Shown: in pieces, positions 40,304 to 49,204 of the stretch
Layout of the letters: each line of letters starts with the position of its first letter
Position numbering within the stretch: position 1 is the stretch's first letter
From: Halorientalis marina
Lineage (GTDB): Archaea > Halobacteriota > Halobacteria > Halobacteriales > Haloarculaceae
Direction of reading: 5' to 3'
NCBI RefSeq assembly: GCF_023028345.1
Contig: NZ_CP095488.1
Coordinates: 1 to 64,000, forward strand
DNA length: 64,000 nt
Notes under the pieces: generated by a model
What the model was told of the DNA's origin: nothing
What the model saw: the letters and a program-made list of their open reading frames with translations, nothing else
The model's database searches: none
Position numbers and translations under genes: made by a program

Positions 40304-42547
40304 TCACTTCCTGGGGAAGAACCTGGAGAAGATCTGGTTCTCGGCCTTCCGGAGGTGTTGGTGGACCGTCGCCGACGAGACGTCCATCGACTCGGCCACC
40401 TCCTCGGCGGTACTGTCGCGGGGCCACTCGAAGTAGCCCGCCCGGTAGGCGGCTTCGAGGGTCGCTCGCTGGCGCTCGGTGAGCCCCTCCAGGGTCCCGT
40501 CGGTGAGCAACTCGTCGTCCATCCCTGGGGGCGTCAACTCCCGTTTCGACCGGAGGTCGGTCGCGGGGAAGGCATCGGTGACGCGTTCGACGACCGTCCG
40601 GACGCTGGTATCTGGCGACACTTCAGCGACGAGGCGGCACCGCCCGTCGGTGGCCTCGGCCGACCGGACGTTGGCACCGAACTCGACGAGCGGGCAGCAC
40701 AGTGATCCGCCGGTCAGCGTCACTTCGACCGTGGCCGAATCGCCGTCGTCGTCGACCGATTCGACCTCGGCCACGCCGTCGTGGTCCGAGACGAACGCCA
40801 TCACGTCGTCGGTGGTCGCGTCGTCGACGGTGACGTACGCGAGCAGCATCTCCCTCCCACCGGGAACCAGGCCGTCGAGCGTACACGGACCGACCGCCTC
40901 CGAGAGCGCGACGAACAGGGCAGCAGGATCGGTCGACTGGAATTCCAGTTCGACCGCCACGTCCGAGACGAGGAGCCGTTCCTGTTCGACGGCATGGATG
41001 GCGTGCCCGATGGTCTCGCCCATCTCCGAGAGCACCTCGTGTTCGCGCTCGGTGAACTCCCGCGCGGCCCCGGGTTCGAGCGCGAGGACGCCGTAGACGG
41101 TCCGGCCGTACACGAGCGGGATCGTCGCTCCCGCGCCCCCGTCCATCCGTGACGCCGGCCGCGTCGTCTCGGCGGCGGTCGGATTCGAGGCCTCGTCCTC
41201 GGCGACGGACAGGGTGACGGAGTCGGGGAGGCTCTCCGCGGAGTCGAGTTGCCGTGGGCCGTCGTCGGAGACGGCCATCCCGACGATCTTCGTCGCCGGG
41301 TGCGGGCCCAGACCGAACCAGGCCCCATCGCACGTGTCCGTGGTGACGAGCGTCTCACAGACGGTGCGTGCGATCTCCTCGCGTGACGTCGCACTGACGA
41401 GCGTCGCGTTCACGTTCCGGATGACGCTGTTCAGCCGTTCGAGCCGCGCGAGTTCGTCGCGCTGCTGGCGCAGCGTCCGTTCGCGTTTGGCGAGTTCGTC
41501 GCGCTGTCGGCGCAGGGTTCGCTCCCGCCAGACTCGGCTGGTCACGTCGTGGAGGAGGATGGTGTAGCCGATGGTCCGGTCCTGCTGGTCGGTGATCGGC
41601 GCCGTGGTCACCTCGTAGGTCCGCTGGTCGAGCGTCAGTTCCGCGAACGCGTCCTCGCTGTCCAGGGCCAGGTCGTCCGTATCGAGATGGGCCTGCAACC
41701 GGTCGCCGAACAACGCTTCGGGGTCGGTGCCGAAGATGTCCGCGGCCGCGTCGTTGAGATAGATGATGTCCGCCTCTTCCCCGACGATCACGACCCCGTC
41801 GTCCAGCCCGGCCAGTGCGGCCTGTTTCCCGAGCTGGCGGGTCGCCGGCAGGATGTCGAACAACCGATACCGGAAGAGCGCGTTCCCGAAGGCGATACCC
41901 GTGACGGTGAACGCGTATGGGGTCACGTCGAGACCCGGGATGGGGACCGTGCCGAGCACCGAGAGGACGTTCCCGACGAACGGCGCGGCGATGCCGAGGA
42001 CTAGCAACACCGCCTGGTCGATGTAGAGGTACTCGGAGACGAGGACCAGCCGGACGAGCAAGACGCCGCCGACCGTGATGAGGACGTAGTTGTACAGCAG
42101 GAGGACCCAGAACCACGGCCCGTACTCCTGGACGAGCGTGACGACGCCGCTGGCGACGACCTCCTCGTGTTCGGTCCAGACGAGGTGGTGCAGGGGGTTC
42201 GTCTGCACGAGGACGACCGTGCTGACGGGGATGACGAATACCAGCACGGTCGTCAGCGGAGTCAGGACCGACTCGTAGCCGGTGTATTCGAGGATGAACA
42301 GAAACAGGAAGCCGGCGACGAGTGGGACGCCGAGCCACTGCAGCCGCTCCCAGAGGAGACGACTCGCGCCGGTCTGTGTGAGCGAGACGGCGTAGCACCC
42401 GCTCCAGATCGACATCGAGACCATGGCGGCCGAGAACGGGATCGCACCGGGCTGGTCACGGTGACGCAGGGCATACCGGGCCAGCACGGCCGTCGTGGCC
42501 GCCGCTACCGTGAGTAACAGGACGTGAAGCGCCCCTGCACCGAGCAT
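40304..42547 (-). CDS. 7TM-PAS-GAF-HTH-10 sensor regulator
   Basis: 747-aa one-component regulator. Seven membrane segments (about 5-210) resemble the N-terminal 7TM region of archaeal histidine kinases. A PAS domain (about 225-335; GVVIVGEEADIIYLNDAAAD) follows, then a coiled linker with RRQRDELAKRERTLRQQRDE. A GAF domain (about 365-515) comes next, then a bacterio-opsin-activator beta domain, and a C-terminal HTH-10 (about 690-745; LTERQRATLEAAYRAGYFEWP, STAEEVAESMDVSSATVHQH). It has no kinase domain, so a membrane signal would act directly on DNA binding. The start at 42547 has a T/A-rich box (about 42575-42582) at leaderless distance; an ATG at 42574 is also open. Confidence 0.8.
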   Translation of the reverse strand: MLGAGALHVLLLTVAAATTAVLARYALRHRDQPGAIPFSAAMVSMSIWSGCYAVSLTQTGASRLLWERLQWLGVPLVAGFLFLFILEYTGYESVLTPLTTVLVFVIPVSTVVLVQTNPLHHLVWTEHEEVVASGVVTLVQEYGPWFWVLLLYNYVLITVGGVLLVRLVLVSEYLYIDQAVLLVLGIAAPFVGNVLSVLGTVPIPGLDVTPYAFTVTGIAFGNALFRYRLFDILPATRQLGKQAALAGLDDGVVIVGEEADIIYLNDAAADIFGTDPEALFGDRLQAHLDTDDLALDSEDAFAELTLDQRTYEVTTAPITDQQDRTIGYTILLHDVTSRVWRERTLRRQRDELAKRERTLRQQRDELARLERLNSVIRNVNATLVSATSREEIARTVCETLVTTDTCDGAWFGLGPHPATKIVGMAVSDDGPRQLDSAESLPDSVTLSVAEDEASNPTAAETTRPASRMDGGAGATIPLVYGRTVYGVLALEPGAAREFTEREHEVLSEMGETIGHAIHAVEQERLLVSDVAVELEFQSTDPAALFVALSEAVGPCTLDGLVPGGREMLLAYVTVDDATTDDVMAFVSDHDGVAEVESVDDDGDSATVEVTLTGGSLCCPLVEFGANVRSAEATDGRCRLVAEVSPDTSVRTVVERVTDAFPATDLRSKRELTPPGMDDELLTDGTLEGLTERQRATLEAAYRAGYFEWPRDSTAEEVAESMDVSSATVHQHLRKAENQIFSRFFPRK

Positions 42548-42754
42548 TACGTGTCCTATATAGTTGCAAATCATAAAAATCCGAATACTCATTCGAGTCG
42601 ACCAGTGCCCCGCTCGAACACGGGGGTGGGGAGCAATCGGGGTCGTGAGGACGCGCCGGGACGCCCGGGGTGTGGGATCTGGATACGTGTTCGGGAATCG
42701 ACGTGAGCGACCGCTTCTGGAGGTGTTTTGTCCGTCGAGCCCCGAGGATACGTG

Positions 42755-43003
42755 ATGACGAATCACGACCGCATTCACGCGCTGGAGCCGGCACATCACC
42801 GTAACCGCTGGTCGGTCGGGACCGTCGAATCGCTCGAACAGCGCGACGGGCACTGCGTGGTCACGGTCACGGACGAAGCGGGCGAGGCGGTCGAACTCGT
42901 CGTGACGCTCGCCGTTCGCGACCTGTTCGTGGGGCGGTTGGACATCGGGCAGGGAGATTCGCCTGTCGGCGAGCGGGTCTGGTATCGGCGACACGGTGGG
43001 TAG
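42755..43003 (+). CDS. 82-aa haloarchaeal protein, copy 1 of a duplicated gene
   Basis: 82-aa soluble protein, not recognised. It has an N-terminal HDRIH segment, then RWSVGTVESLEQRDGHCVVT, VELVVTLAVRDLFVGRLD and GDSPVGERVWYRRHGG, which suggests a small beta barrel. It is 73/82 identical to the gene at 45350, and the DNA also matches closely, so the duplication is recent. It is divergent from the 7TM sensor. The ATG follows an in-frame GTG one codon earlier. Confidence 0.65.
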   Translation: MTNHDRIHALEPAHHRNRWSVGTVESLEQRDGHCVVTVTDEAGEAVELVVTLAVRDLFVGRLDIGQGDSPVGERVWYRRHGG

Positions 43004-43161
43004 CGGTCCGCAGGGGCAAATCGGACTGTCCGGCTGGATGCTGTGTGTCGCCTGTCAACGCCCACCGCCCCATCATCCGCTGCCGGCCGACCGCAGGGCG
43101 GCCGGCAGCCACGGTCTTCCGGCACGGAGAGTAAAATACGAATAGGGGGCCATCCCGGCCT

Positions 43162-43290
43162 ATGACCGAACTGGCGGATTTCGAACAAGGCGACGTGACG
43201 ACGTTCACCTTCACCACCGCTCTCGACGCTCGCTCGCACTCGTAACGACGACTGACGACCGTACTGTGCTGGTTACGGACGCTCACCGGT
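43162..43290 (+). pseudogene. Frameshifted paralog of the small gene at 31017
   Basis: The first 18 codons from the ATG at 43162 read MTELADFEQGDVTTFTFTT, parallel to TTLDDLEQGDVTTCIVITD at 31017. The frame then stops (43243-43245), while another frame continues as SLALVTTTDDRTVLVTDAH, matching SLALETAADDCTVLVKSDVH. So one frameshift near 43220 breaks a once-homologous gene. A TATA-like AAAATAC at about 43134 still stands 22-28 bases upstream. Sequence after about 43290 no longer aligns. Confidence 0.65.
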
Positions 43291-44060
43291 CCCCTCGGCG
43301 AGTCCGCTCAGAACTTCGTTGCCACTCCGAGGCAGTCCGTACCGGATCGACTGCCGCGGACTCGACCGCACCCGTTCGTGATTAACAATCGTTAAGGTTT
43401 TGTACTTCTCCGCCGTTCGAACGCCTGTGATGTCCGGCGAAGGACCGCCTCCGATCGTGCCGTCGATGGAAACAACGGACGAACCACCGGAACAGTCGAC
43501 GCTCGTCCGCCCGGACGGTGGCTCGCACCCCGACCGCGAGGCACCCGCGGACCGGCCGTTCGGGGCACCCCTCGTACCGGACTGCTCCTGAAGTCCCAGC
43601 TGTCGGGACGCATCGTCGGATAGCGTTCCGTTGTCGTTGCTCGTGGCGAGTGGCTCGACTCGGCCGACACGGGTGCTCTGTGGCTCCCTCGGCCCACACA
43701 GCGTTACAGCGGAGACGGCGAGCGACACGCTCACGGACGTGACCCTCGGGGACGTCGACGACGTGGTCGAGCGGGAGCGCGCTCACGACCGCCGAGCGGA
43801 CGATCACCGCCGCGGACGCCCGGTTCCACGACGCCCTCACGCCGAGCGGCGCGTCGGACCGACTGAACGCCTCCACAGGCCCGTCGACCCGTCCCGACAC
43901 TCCGTGCGGACCGACAGTGTCCGGTCGAGAGCACCGAACCCCACACGCCTTCGACGCTAGGCAGGATGGTGACTGCCGGACTGTCACTCGGATAATAAAA
44001 ACTCAGGTCTGGGTGAAAATATCCTCGTTTGATACGGTCTCGGGGCGAACTGTGACACCT
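43291..44060. other. Gene-poor, decayed region upstream of the SPFH gene
   Basis: About 770 bases with no firm gene. A 53-codon frame from an ATG at 43430 (MSGEGPPPIVPSMETTDEPP) follows an inverted repeat TTAAC-AATC-GTTAA (43382-43395) and could be a small protein. Coding-like scraps around 43700-43900 sit in different frames, as expected of a dead gene. A T/A-rich stretch at about 43990-44003 may be the SPFH promoter, giving a leader of about 35 bases. Confidence 0.4.
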
Positions 44061-45155
44061 ATGATCCACCCGATTTTACTGCAGATTGGTACTTCCCCGT
44101 TCGGGCTCGTCGGCCTCCTGGTACTGGTGCTGGCAGTGGTGACGGTCTGGCAGATGGTGCGGATCGTCGACGCGTACGATAAACAGGCGCTCACCGTCTT
44201 CGGTGAGTATCGGGGCTTGCTCGAACCGGGGATCAGTTTCGTCCCACCGTTCGTGTCACGCACGTACACCTTCGATATGCGCACCCAGACGATGGACGTG
44301 CCCAGACAGGAGGCGATCACGCGGGACAACTCACCCGTGACGGCGGATGCAGTCGTCTACCTCCGTGTGATGGACGCCAAGAAGGCATTCCTCGAGGTCG
44401 AAGACTACAAGACGGCGGTCTCGAACCTCGCTCAGACCACGCTCCGGGCGGTGATCGGCGACATGGAACTGGACGACACGCTGAACAAGCGCCAGGAGAT
44501 CAACGCCCGCATCCGCAAGGAACTGGACGAACCCACCGACGAGTGGGGGATTCGCGTCGAGTCCGTCGAGGTCCGCGAAGTCAACCCCAGCCAGGATGTC
44601 CAGCAGGCGATGGAACAGCAAACCGGCGCGGAGCGACGACGCCGGGCCACGATCCTCGAAGCCCAGGGAGAGCGCCGGAGTGCGGTCGAGAAAGCCGAGG
44701 GTGACAAACAGTCCAACATCATCCGCGCACAGGGTGAGAAGCAGTCACAGATTCTGGAAGCCCAGGGTGACGCCATCTCCACCGTGCTGCGGGCGAAATC
44801 CGCCGAGTCGATGGGCGAACGCGCCGTCATCGACAAGGGGATGGACACGCTCGAAGCGATGGGTCAGGGCGCGTCGACGACGTTCGTCATCCCCCAGGAA
44901 CTCACCTCGCTGGTCGGCCGCTACGGCAAGCACCTCACCGGGAGCGACGTCCAGACGAACGGACACCAGCTCGACAGCCTGCAGTTCGACGCCGAGACGC
45001 GCGAACTCATCGGGCTCGACGACATCAAAGAGATTCTCGGCGAAATCGACCGGGCCGCCGAGATGGACATCGAGGAGCTGGAAAAACAGGCCAAGGCGGT
45101 CAAAGACGGAGCCACGAACGCCGATGGCGCCGACGACGCCGGTGACGGGGCGTGA
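44061..45155 (+). CDS. SPFH/band 7 (stomatin-prohibitin) membrane protein
   Basis: 364-aa protein with one N-terminal membrane helix (about 12-35), then an SPFH domain: RGLLEPGISFVPPFVSRTYTF, MRTQTMDVPRQEAITRDNSPV and ALTVFGEYRG. A long charged coiled coil follows with repeated AQGE/AEGD units (about 195-265), and the C-terminus is acidic. Slipin-type proteins form membrane scaffolds and often act with an NfeD-like protein. No NfeD gene is adjacent; instead a 47-codon frame overlaps its end. The start is the Met just before the membrane helix. Confidence 0.88.
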   Translation: MIHPILLQIGTSPFGLVGLLVLVLAVVTVWQMVRIVDAYDKQALTVFGEYRGLLEPGISFVPPFVSRTYTFDMRTQTMDVPRQEAITRDNSPVTADAVVYLRVMDAKKAFLEVEDYKTAVSNLAQTTLRAVIGDMELDDTLNKRQEINARIRKELDEPTDEWGIRVESVEVREVNPSQDVQQAMEQQTGAERRRRATILEAQGERRSAVEKAEGDKQSNIIRAQGEKQSQILEAQGDAISTVLRAKSAESMGERAVIDKGMDTLEAMGQGASTTFVIPQELTSLVGRYGKHLTGSDVQTNGHQLDSLQFDAETRELIGLDDIKEILGEIDRAAEMDIEELEKQAKAVKDGATNADGADDAGDGA

Positions 45156-45285
45156 TTTTCGACGGGCGCTCCGGAACGGGCGGGTGGTAGCGACCGAGGG
45201 GACGATACACGACGACGACGGCGACCGGTACTGGGCCGAGGTTCTCTACCGCCAGGGAGACACCCGAAGTGTGGGCACTGTTTAG
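45142..45285 (+). CDS. Possible 47-aa protein overlapping the SPFH gene end
   Basis: GTG-started frame of 47 codons (TGRDFRRALRNGRVVATEGT, DGDRYWAEVLYRQGDTRSVG) that overlaps the SPFH stop by 14 bases. The amino acid pattern is protein-like (strand-turn-strand with aromatic residues), and the overlap suggests coupling. It is too short for a family call. It could be a fragment. Confidence 0.4.
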   Translation: MTGRDFRRALRNGRVVATEGTIHDDDGDRYWAEVLYRQGDTRSVGTV

Positions 45286-45349
45286 TTTCGGGTTTCTGCA
45301 GTTGCCCTCCACCTGTCAACGTTCGTGATTCGAGCCCCGAAGCCACGCA

Positions 45350-45598
45350 ATGACGAATCACGACCGGATTCACGCACGGGAGCCGACGCACCACCGTGAC
45401 CGCTGGTCGGTCGGAACCATCGAATCGCTCGAACAGCGAGACGGGCACTGCGTGGTCACGGTCACGGACGATGCGGGGGAGACGGTCGAACTCGTCGTGA
45501 CGCTCGCCGTTCGCGACCTGTTCGTGGGGCGGTTGGACATCGAAGAGGGTGACTCACCCGTCGGCGAGCGGGTCTGGTACCGGAAACACGGCGGGTAA
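45350..45598 (+). CDS. 82-aa haloarchaeal protein, copy 2 of a duplicated gene
   Basis: 82-aa protein, 73/82 identical to the gene at 42755. The nine changes are mostly conservative (V/I, E/D, R/K), which indicates that both copies are under selection. Motifs are RWSVGTIESLEQRDGHCVVT and GDSPVGERVWYRKHGG. The copies are direct repeats 2.6 kb apart with the SPFH gene and a decayed region between them. The function is unknown. No promoter motif is obvious. Confidence 0.65.
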   Translation: MTNHDRIHAREPTHHRDRWSVGTIESLEQRDGHCVVTVTDDAGETVELVVTLAVRDLFVGRLDIEEGDSPVGERVWYRKHGG

Positions 45599-45652
45599 CG
45601 TCACGTGCTTCAGAACAGGCCCCGAAACAGCGACCGGTGTCGGTTTCGCTCG

Positions 45653-46240
45653 TCACCCCATCGCGACGGCGATCAGCCGGACGTTCTCCTCGCCACCGTA
45701 TTCGCCGGCGAGCCGCCGCATCGTGTCGAAGTTCGCCTCCCAACCGTCGGTCTTTGCGTAGGCACGGTCCCGCAACTCCCGCACCAGCGTCACCTCGTCA
45801 CCGGCATCGAACTCGAAGTAGTCGTCGGTCAGCGTGACCGTCACCGCCTCGCCCGCATTGACGCTGTCCATGTACCCCTCGTTTTCCGCCGCGACCGGGA
45901 GTGAGAATCCGCCGACCTTCTTGACGTAGTTCCCCTCGGCGTCGTAGAAACTGGTTCGGGAGTCGATGTCCTCGGCCGTCTCGCTCCAGTCGATCCGTTC
46001 GATCTCCCAGAGGCCGATCCAACTGCAGGTCGGCGGCGACTCCAGCAGTCGCCCGAGTTCGTCGCTGAGGTCGTCCGGGAAGCCCCGCTCGCCGGCGATC
46101 GGCTCGTAATTGCAGTAGTTGCGCCACCCGAAGAGGCAGGCCATCATCGCGTAGCCGCCGGGGTGTGTGATGTCGGTCTCGATGTACTCCCAGCCGTCGT
46201 CGCCACGACACTCGACGAACGGATGCAGCGAGGTACCCAT
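45653..46240 (-). CDS. Uncharacterised protein of an MG(T/C)DIHPFVE-type family
   Basis: 195-aa protein whose start, MGTSLHPFVECRGDDGWEYI, recalls a family of phage- and genome-encoded proteins beginning MG-C/T-DIH-x-VE, of unknown function. Conserved-looking elements include ACLFGWRNYCNYEPIAGERG, FPDDLSDEL and WIGLWEIERIDW. No membrane or signal segment is present. The family resemblance hints at phage ancestry. It is a single gene, convergent with copy 2 of the 82-aa gene. Confidence 0.55.
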   Translation of the reverse strand: MGTSLHPFVECRGDDGWEYIETDITHPGGYAMMACLFGWRNYCNYEPIAGERGFPDDLSDELGRLLESPPTCSWIGLWEIERIDWSETAEDIDSRTSFYDAEGNYVKKVGGFSLPVAAENEGYMDSVNAGEAVTVTLTDDYFEFDAGDEVTLVRELRDRAYAKTDGWEANFDTMRRLAGEYGGEENVRLIAVAMG

Positions 46241-46396
46241 CAGGTGCGTGTAGATTCAGGCCCCAGTACAATGTCCGTTTCGCCAGTCTCGACTGGGCGT
46301 AGGCCAGGTATTCGGACGGCTATCCGGCTTTGGCCATCCCGCCGGGAGTCGACGGCAGACCGTCGGACTGCGTTCACTCCGGGAGGGCGACGCGCC

Positions 46397-47656
46397 TCAG
46401 TCTTCGGCCACGCTGGCGCTCGCGGTGAACCCGACGGCTTCGAGTCGGTCGGCCAGCGGCGTGCCGATGGCGGAGGCGGGGGTCAGGACGCCGCCGTCGA
46501 ACGGCGAGTCGGTGTCGTCTTCCAGCAGGGCCATCGCCGACTCGCCGAGCATGCGCGCGGTGCCGGTGTAGCCGGGGTCGTAGTCGGCACCGACGACGGC
46601 GTCGACGGTGAACGGCCCGTCCTCGTTCACGCCGCGACCGCGGGTCCGGATTCGGAAGTGACCCGTCTCCATCTGCTCCTCGCTCGGCCCCTCGCCGGGG
46701 TCGGGGAAGACGTACTTCCTGAGCAGGTTCCGCGTCGGTTCGAGCGACATCCCGAGCGTGAACAGGCCCAGGCCGCCGGCGACCAGGCCCGCCGTGGCGG
46801 CACCGCCGAGTCCGTCGCCGGTCACCGTGACCTCGGAACAGCGGAACTCGCGGCCCCAGGGATAGTCCAGCAGCGCGTTGCTCCGCCGGACCACCCGCTC
46901 GTTGATGGCCGCCATCGGCGACGGCGCCGTCCAACTGGAGCGGAGCGGGTCTTTCCGCGGGAGGCGCTGCTCGCCGGGGTCGACGCCCTCGCGTTCGCCA
47001 GGTGGGGCCAGCGAGTAGGGGTTCCCGAGCACCTTTCGCACCTCGGGGTCTTCGGAGGCGGCCGCGAACAGCTCGGCGGCGCTGGCGAGCGTGCCACCGC
47101 TCACGCCGCCGCTGGCGCGCTCGACGTAGATACGGGCCTCGTGACACGGCCCCCCGAACTCCTCGATTGCGAACGTCTGTGCGAGCAGCGTCCCCAGGTC
47201 CGCGGGGACGGAGTCGTACCCGCAACTGTGGACGATGCGTGCCTCGGCGTCGACCGCGGCGTCGTGGTACTCGTCGACGATCTCCCGCGCCCAGTTCACC
47301 TCGCCGGTCAGGTCACAGTAGTCGGTGCCGTGCTCGACACAGGCGTCGACCAGCGGCGTCCCGTACTTCGTGTACGGGCCGACGGTCGTACAGACGACCT
47401 CCGTGTTCGCCGCGAGGTCCCGGAGACTCTCGGGGTCGGTCGCGTCGCCGAGGACGATAGGGAGGTCGTCCCACTCGTCGCTGTCGGCGGTCAGGTCGGC
47501 CGCGACCCCGTCGAGTTTCGCCTGATTGCGCCCGCCGATGGCGAGTGCGAGGTCCTCGGGCGTGTACTGTTCGGTGAGAAACTCCGTGACGAGGCGGCCG
47601 GCGACCCCGGTCGCCCCCCACACGACGATATCGTGCACTCGGTCTGTCTCACTCAT
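46397..47656 (-). CDS. Saccharopine dehydrogenase-like / trans-acting enoyl reductase family protein
   Basis: 419-aa protein with an N-terminal Rossmann NAD(P)-binding motif DIVVWGATGVAGRLVTEFL, TTVGPYTKYGTPLVDAC, and CDLTGEVNWAREIVDEY. YDSVPADLGT follows. These mark the saccharopine dehydrogenase-like family that includes mycobacterial trans-acting enoyl reductases. In haloarchaea such proteins may reduce isoprenoid or other lipid double bonds, but the substrate is unknown. A hydrophobic stretch (GLVAGGLGLFTLGM) lies in the middle. The open frame continues 56 codons upstream, but the family start is the Met at 47656. Confidence 0.8.
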   Translation of the reverse strand: MSETDRVHDIVVWGATGVAGRLVTEFLTEQYTPEDLALAIGGRNQAKLDGVAADLTADSDEWDDLPIVLGDATDPESLRDLAANTEVVCTTVGPYTKYGTPLVDACVEHGTDYCDLTGEVNWAREIVDEYHDAAVDAEARIVHSCGYDSVPADLGTLLAQTFAIEEFGGPCHEARIYVERASGGVSGGTLASAAELFAAASEDPEVRKVLGNPYSLAPPGEREGVDPGEQRLPRKDPLRSSWTAPSPMAAINERVVRRSNALLDYPWGREFRCSEVTVTGDGLGGAATAGLVAGGLGLFTLGMSLEPTRNLLRKYVFPDPGEGPSEEQMETGHFRIRTRGRGVNEDGPFTVDAVVGADYDPGYTGTARMLGESAMALLEDDTDSPFDGGVLTPASAIGTPLADRLEAVGFTASASVAED

Positions 47657-47946
47657 AAGACCAACTTCGGCTGCGAGTGTCTCAACCCTTGCCTTTCCGG
47701 GACGCGTGCTGTCGTCGCGACCGCCACGACGGAGCCCGGGCGGTACCCGGAAGCACACGAACGTCCCGGCGCACGGTGACCGCGAATGCCGAGCCGGGCG
47801 CCAGGGTCTGTCGAGAGCCCTCACTGAACGATCGTGAGACGGTATCGCATCCGAGTACGTCGGGACCTATACGCGCTCGCAGACGACACCTCATGATCCG
47901 CCGTCGTGCGATTCGACTGTCGACGGGCAGTCCTTCGCTCTAGCTT
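47657..47946. other. Intergenic region left of the insertion sequence
   Basis: About 290 bases. No supported gene. Short open frames on the plus strand are antisense continuations or random. Confidence 0.35.
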
Positions 47947-49025
47947 TGCTTGAGGGTATCATAGAACGGTTATCACACCAAGAAGCAGGGTGAACGCTGA
48001 GGTGGTATGAGTTCAGCGACCCTGTAAGATGAGCCTTCGGTAGAGACGTTCTTCAATGTCGCGGAGACCGAGACGTTAGCGTTGTTTGAGCATCTCTCCC
48101 TCGAGTTTCTCGAAGAGTTCGACGTGTTCGCCCCGGCGCAGACGGGGCGAACACGAGAGCATGAACCACCAGAGCTGATGCGTGGGTTCCTCCACTGCTA
48201 CTGCCACGACATCTACGGCATCCGTCCCGTTGAACGAGAGCTCCGGAACACGGTCGTCTGGCTGAGCTGTGGCTTCGATCGACCGCCGTCGAGAGACGCG
48301 GTCGATCGTTTCCTCACCGACCTCGAACACGTCGTTGACAATGTCTTCGACCGACTCGTCGAGCAGGCCGCCCGCTGCGGCCTGCTCGACTTGACCTACT
48401 GCATCGATTCAACCGACGTGAGAGCGATGCCCGCCGACCAAGACGCCTCGAAGTGCTACGATCCAACCGCCGACGAGTACTACCACGAATACGGCTGTAC
48501 GATCGTCTCGACCGGATCAAAGATCCCGATAGCAGCAGAGTTCACAGAGAGTAAGCAAGCGCCAGAGGAGACGGCGAGCGCGTCACGCGTGACGCGCATC
48601 GCCGTCGCCCAGCCGATATAGATGGTCGGTGACAGCGCCTACGACACGCTCGACTGGCACGACCACCTGTTAGCCGCAGGGGTCGTGCCAGTCACTCCCT
48701 ACGACGCGCGAAACACCGACGACCCGAAAGACATCGAGTACAGGGTCGAAGACCGCATCGAACAACACAGCGAAGACGTTCAGCTGAAACAATCCACGTT
48801 GGATGAGACGTACAACCGCCGTACTGGAGTCGAACGAACCAATGAATCAGTGAAAGACTGCGGCCTCGGGCGAACGCACGCCCGAGGCCGCGTCCACGCA
48901 CGAGCGCAGGTGTTCCTCGTCCTGTGCCTTCGCCTCGTCGTCGCTATCACCAACTACGAACGTAGAGACAATCCGGGAAGCACGATCATCACGGTGTGAG
49001 GAGAGTTCTATGACACCCTCAAGCA
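47947..49025 (+). mobile_element. Insertion sequence with DDE (IS4/IS5-superfamily) transposase
   Basis: About 1.08 kb, bounded by terminal inverted repeats TGCTTGAGGGTATCATAGAA(C) at 47947-47967 and its mirror GTTCTATGACACCCTCAAGC(A) at 49005-49025, which differ by one base. It carries one transposase gene that is broken by two nonsense codons. A possible 4-base AGCT target duplication flanks it, but AGCT is self-complementary, so this is weak. It could only move if helped by an intact relative. Confidence 0.75.
48007..48999 (+). pseudogene. Transposase with two in-frame nonsense codons
   Basis: From the ATG at 48007 the frame reads MSSATL, stop (TAA, 48025-48027), then EPSVETFFNVAETETLALFE and on. 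A second stop, TAG at 48619-48621, falls inside VAQPI-stop-MVGDSAYDTLDWHD, where related transposases have Trp (TGG to TAG). The catalytic outline survives: YCIDSTDVRAMP (first Asp), GDSAYDTLDWH (second Asp) and GVERTNESVKDCG (Glu). Each stop is a single-base change (CAA to TAA and TGG to TAG), so inactivation is recent. It is probably an IS4/IS5-superfamily enzyme. Confidence 0.8.
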
Positions 49026-49204
49026 GCTGTTACGCCGGAAATCGGTCTCTGTAATGGGAGAACGGGCACTGACCGTTTTCGAATCCCCTCTAACAGCCGT
49101 GTATATAATTTGTAATTGAGGATCCAGACGCGGCGCAAGCCGTGATTACAGCGGTTTCGGGTTCTGAAACGTGGTTCCCCTTCTTGATACTGGAGAACGT
49201 GTCA

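Noticed and set aside
43382-43987. 201-codon minus-strand frame in the gene-poor region
   Set aside because: It is Arg/Cys/Ser-rich with no acidic bias, unlike haloarchaeal proteins, and no promoter was seen.
47941-49030. AGCT target-site duplication around the insertion sequence
   Set aside because: The four bases are self-complementary and the exact element end is uncertain, so the match may be chance; mentioned only as weak.
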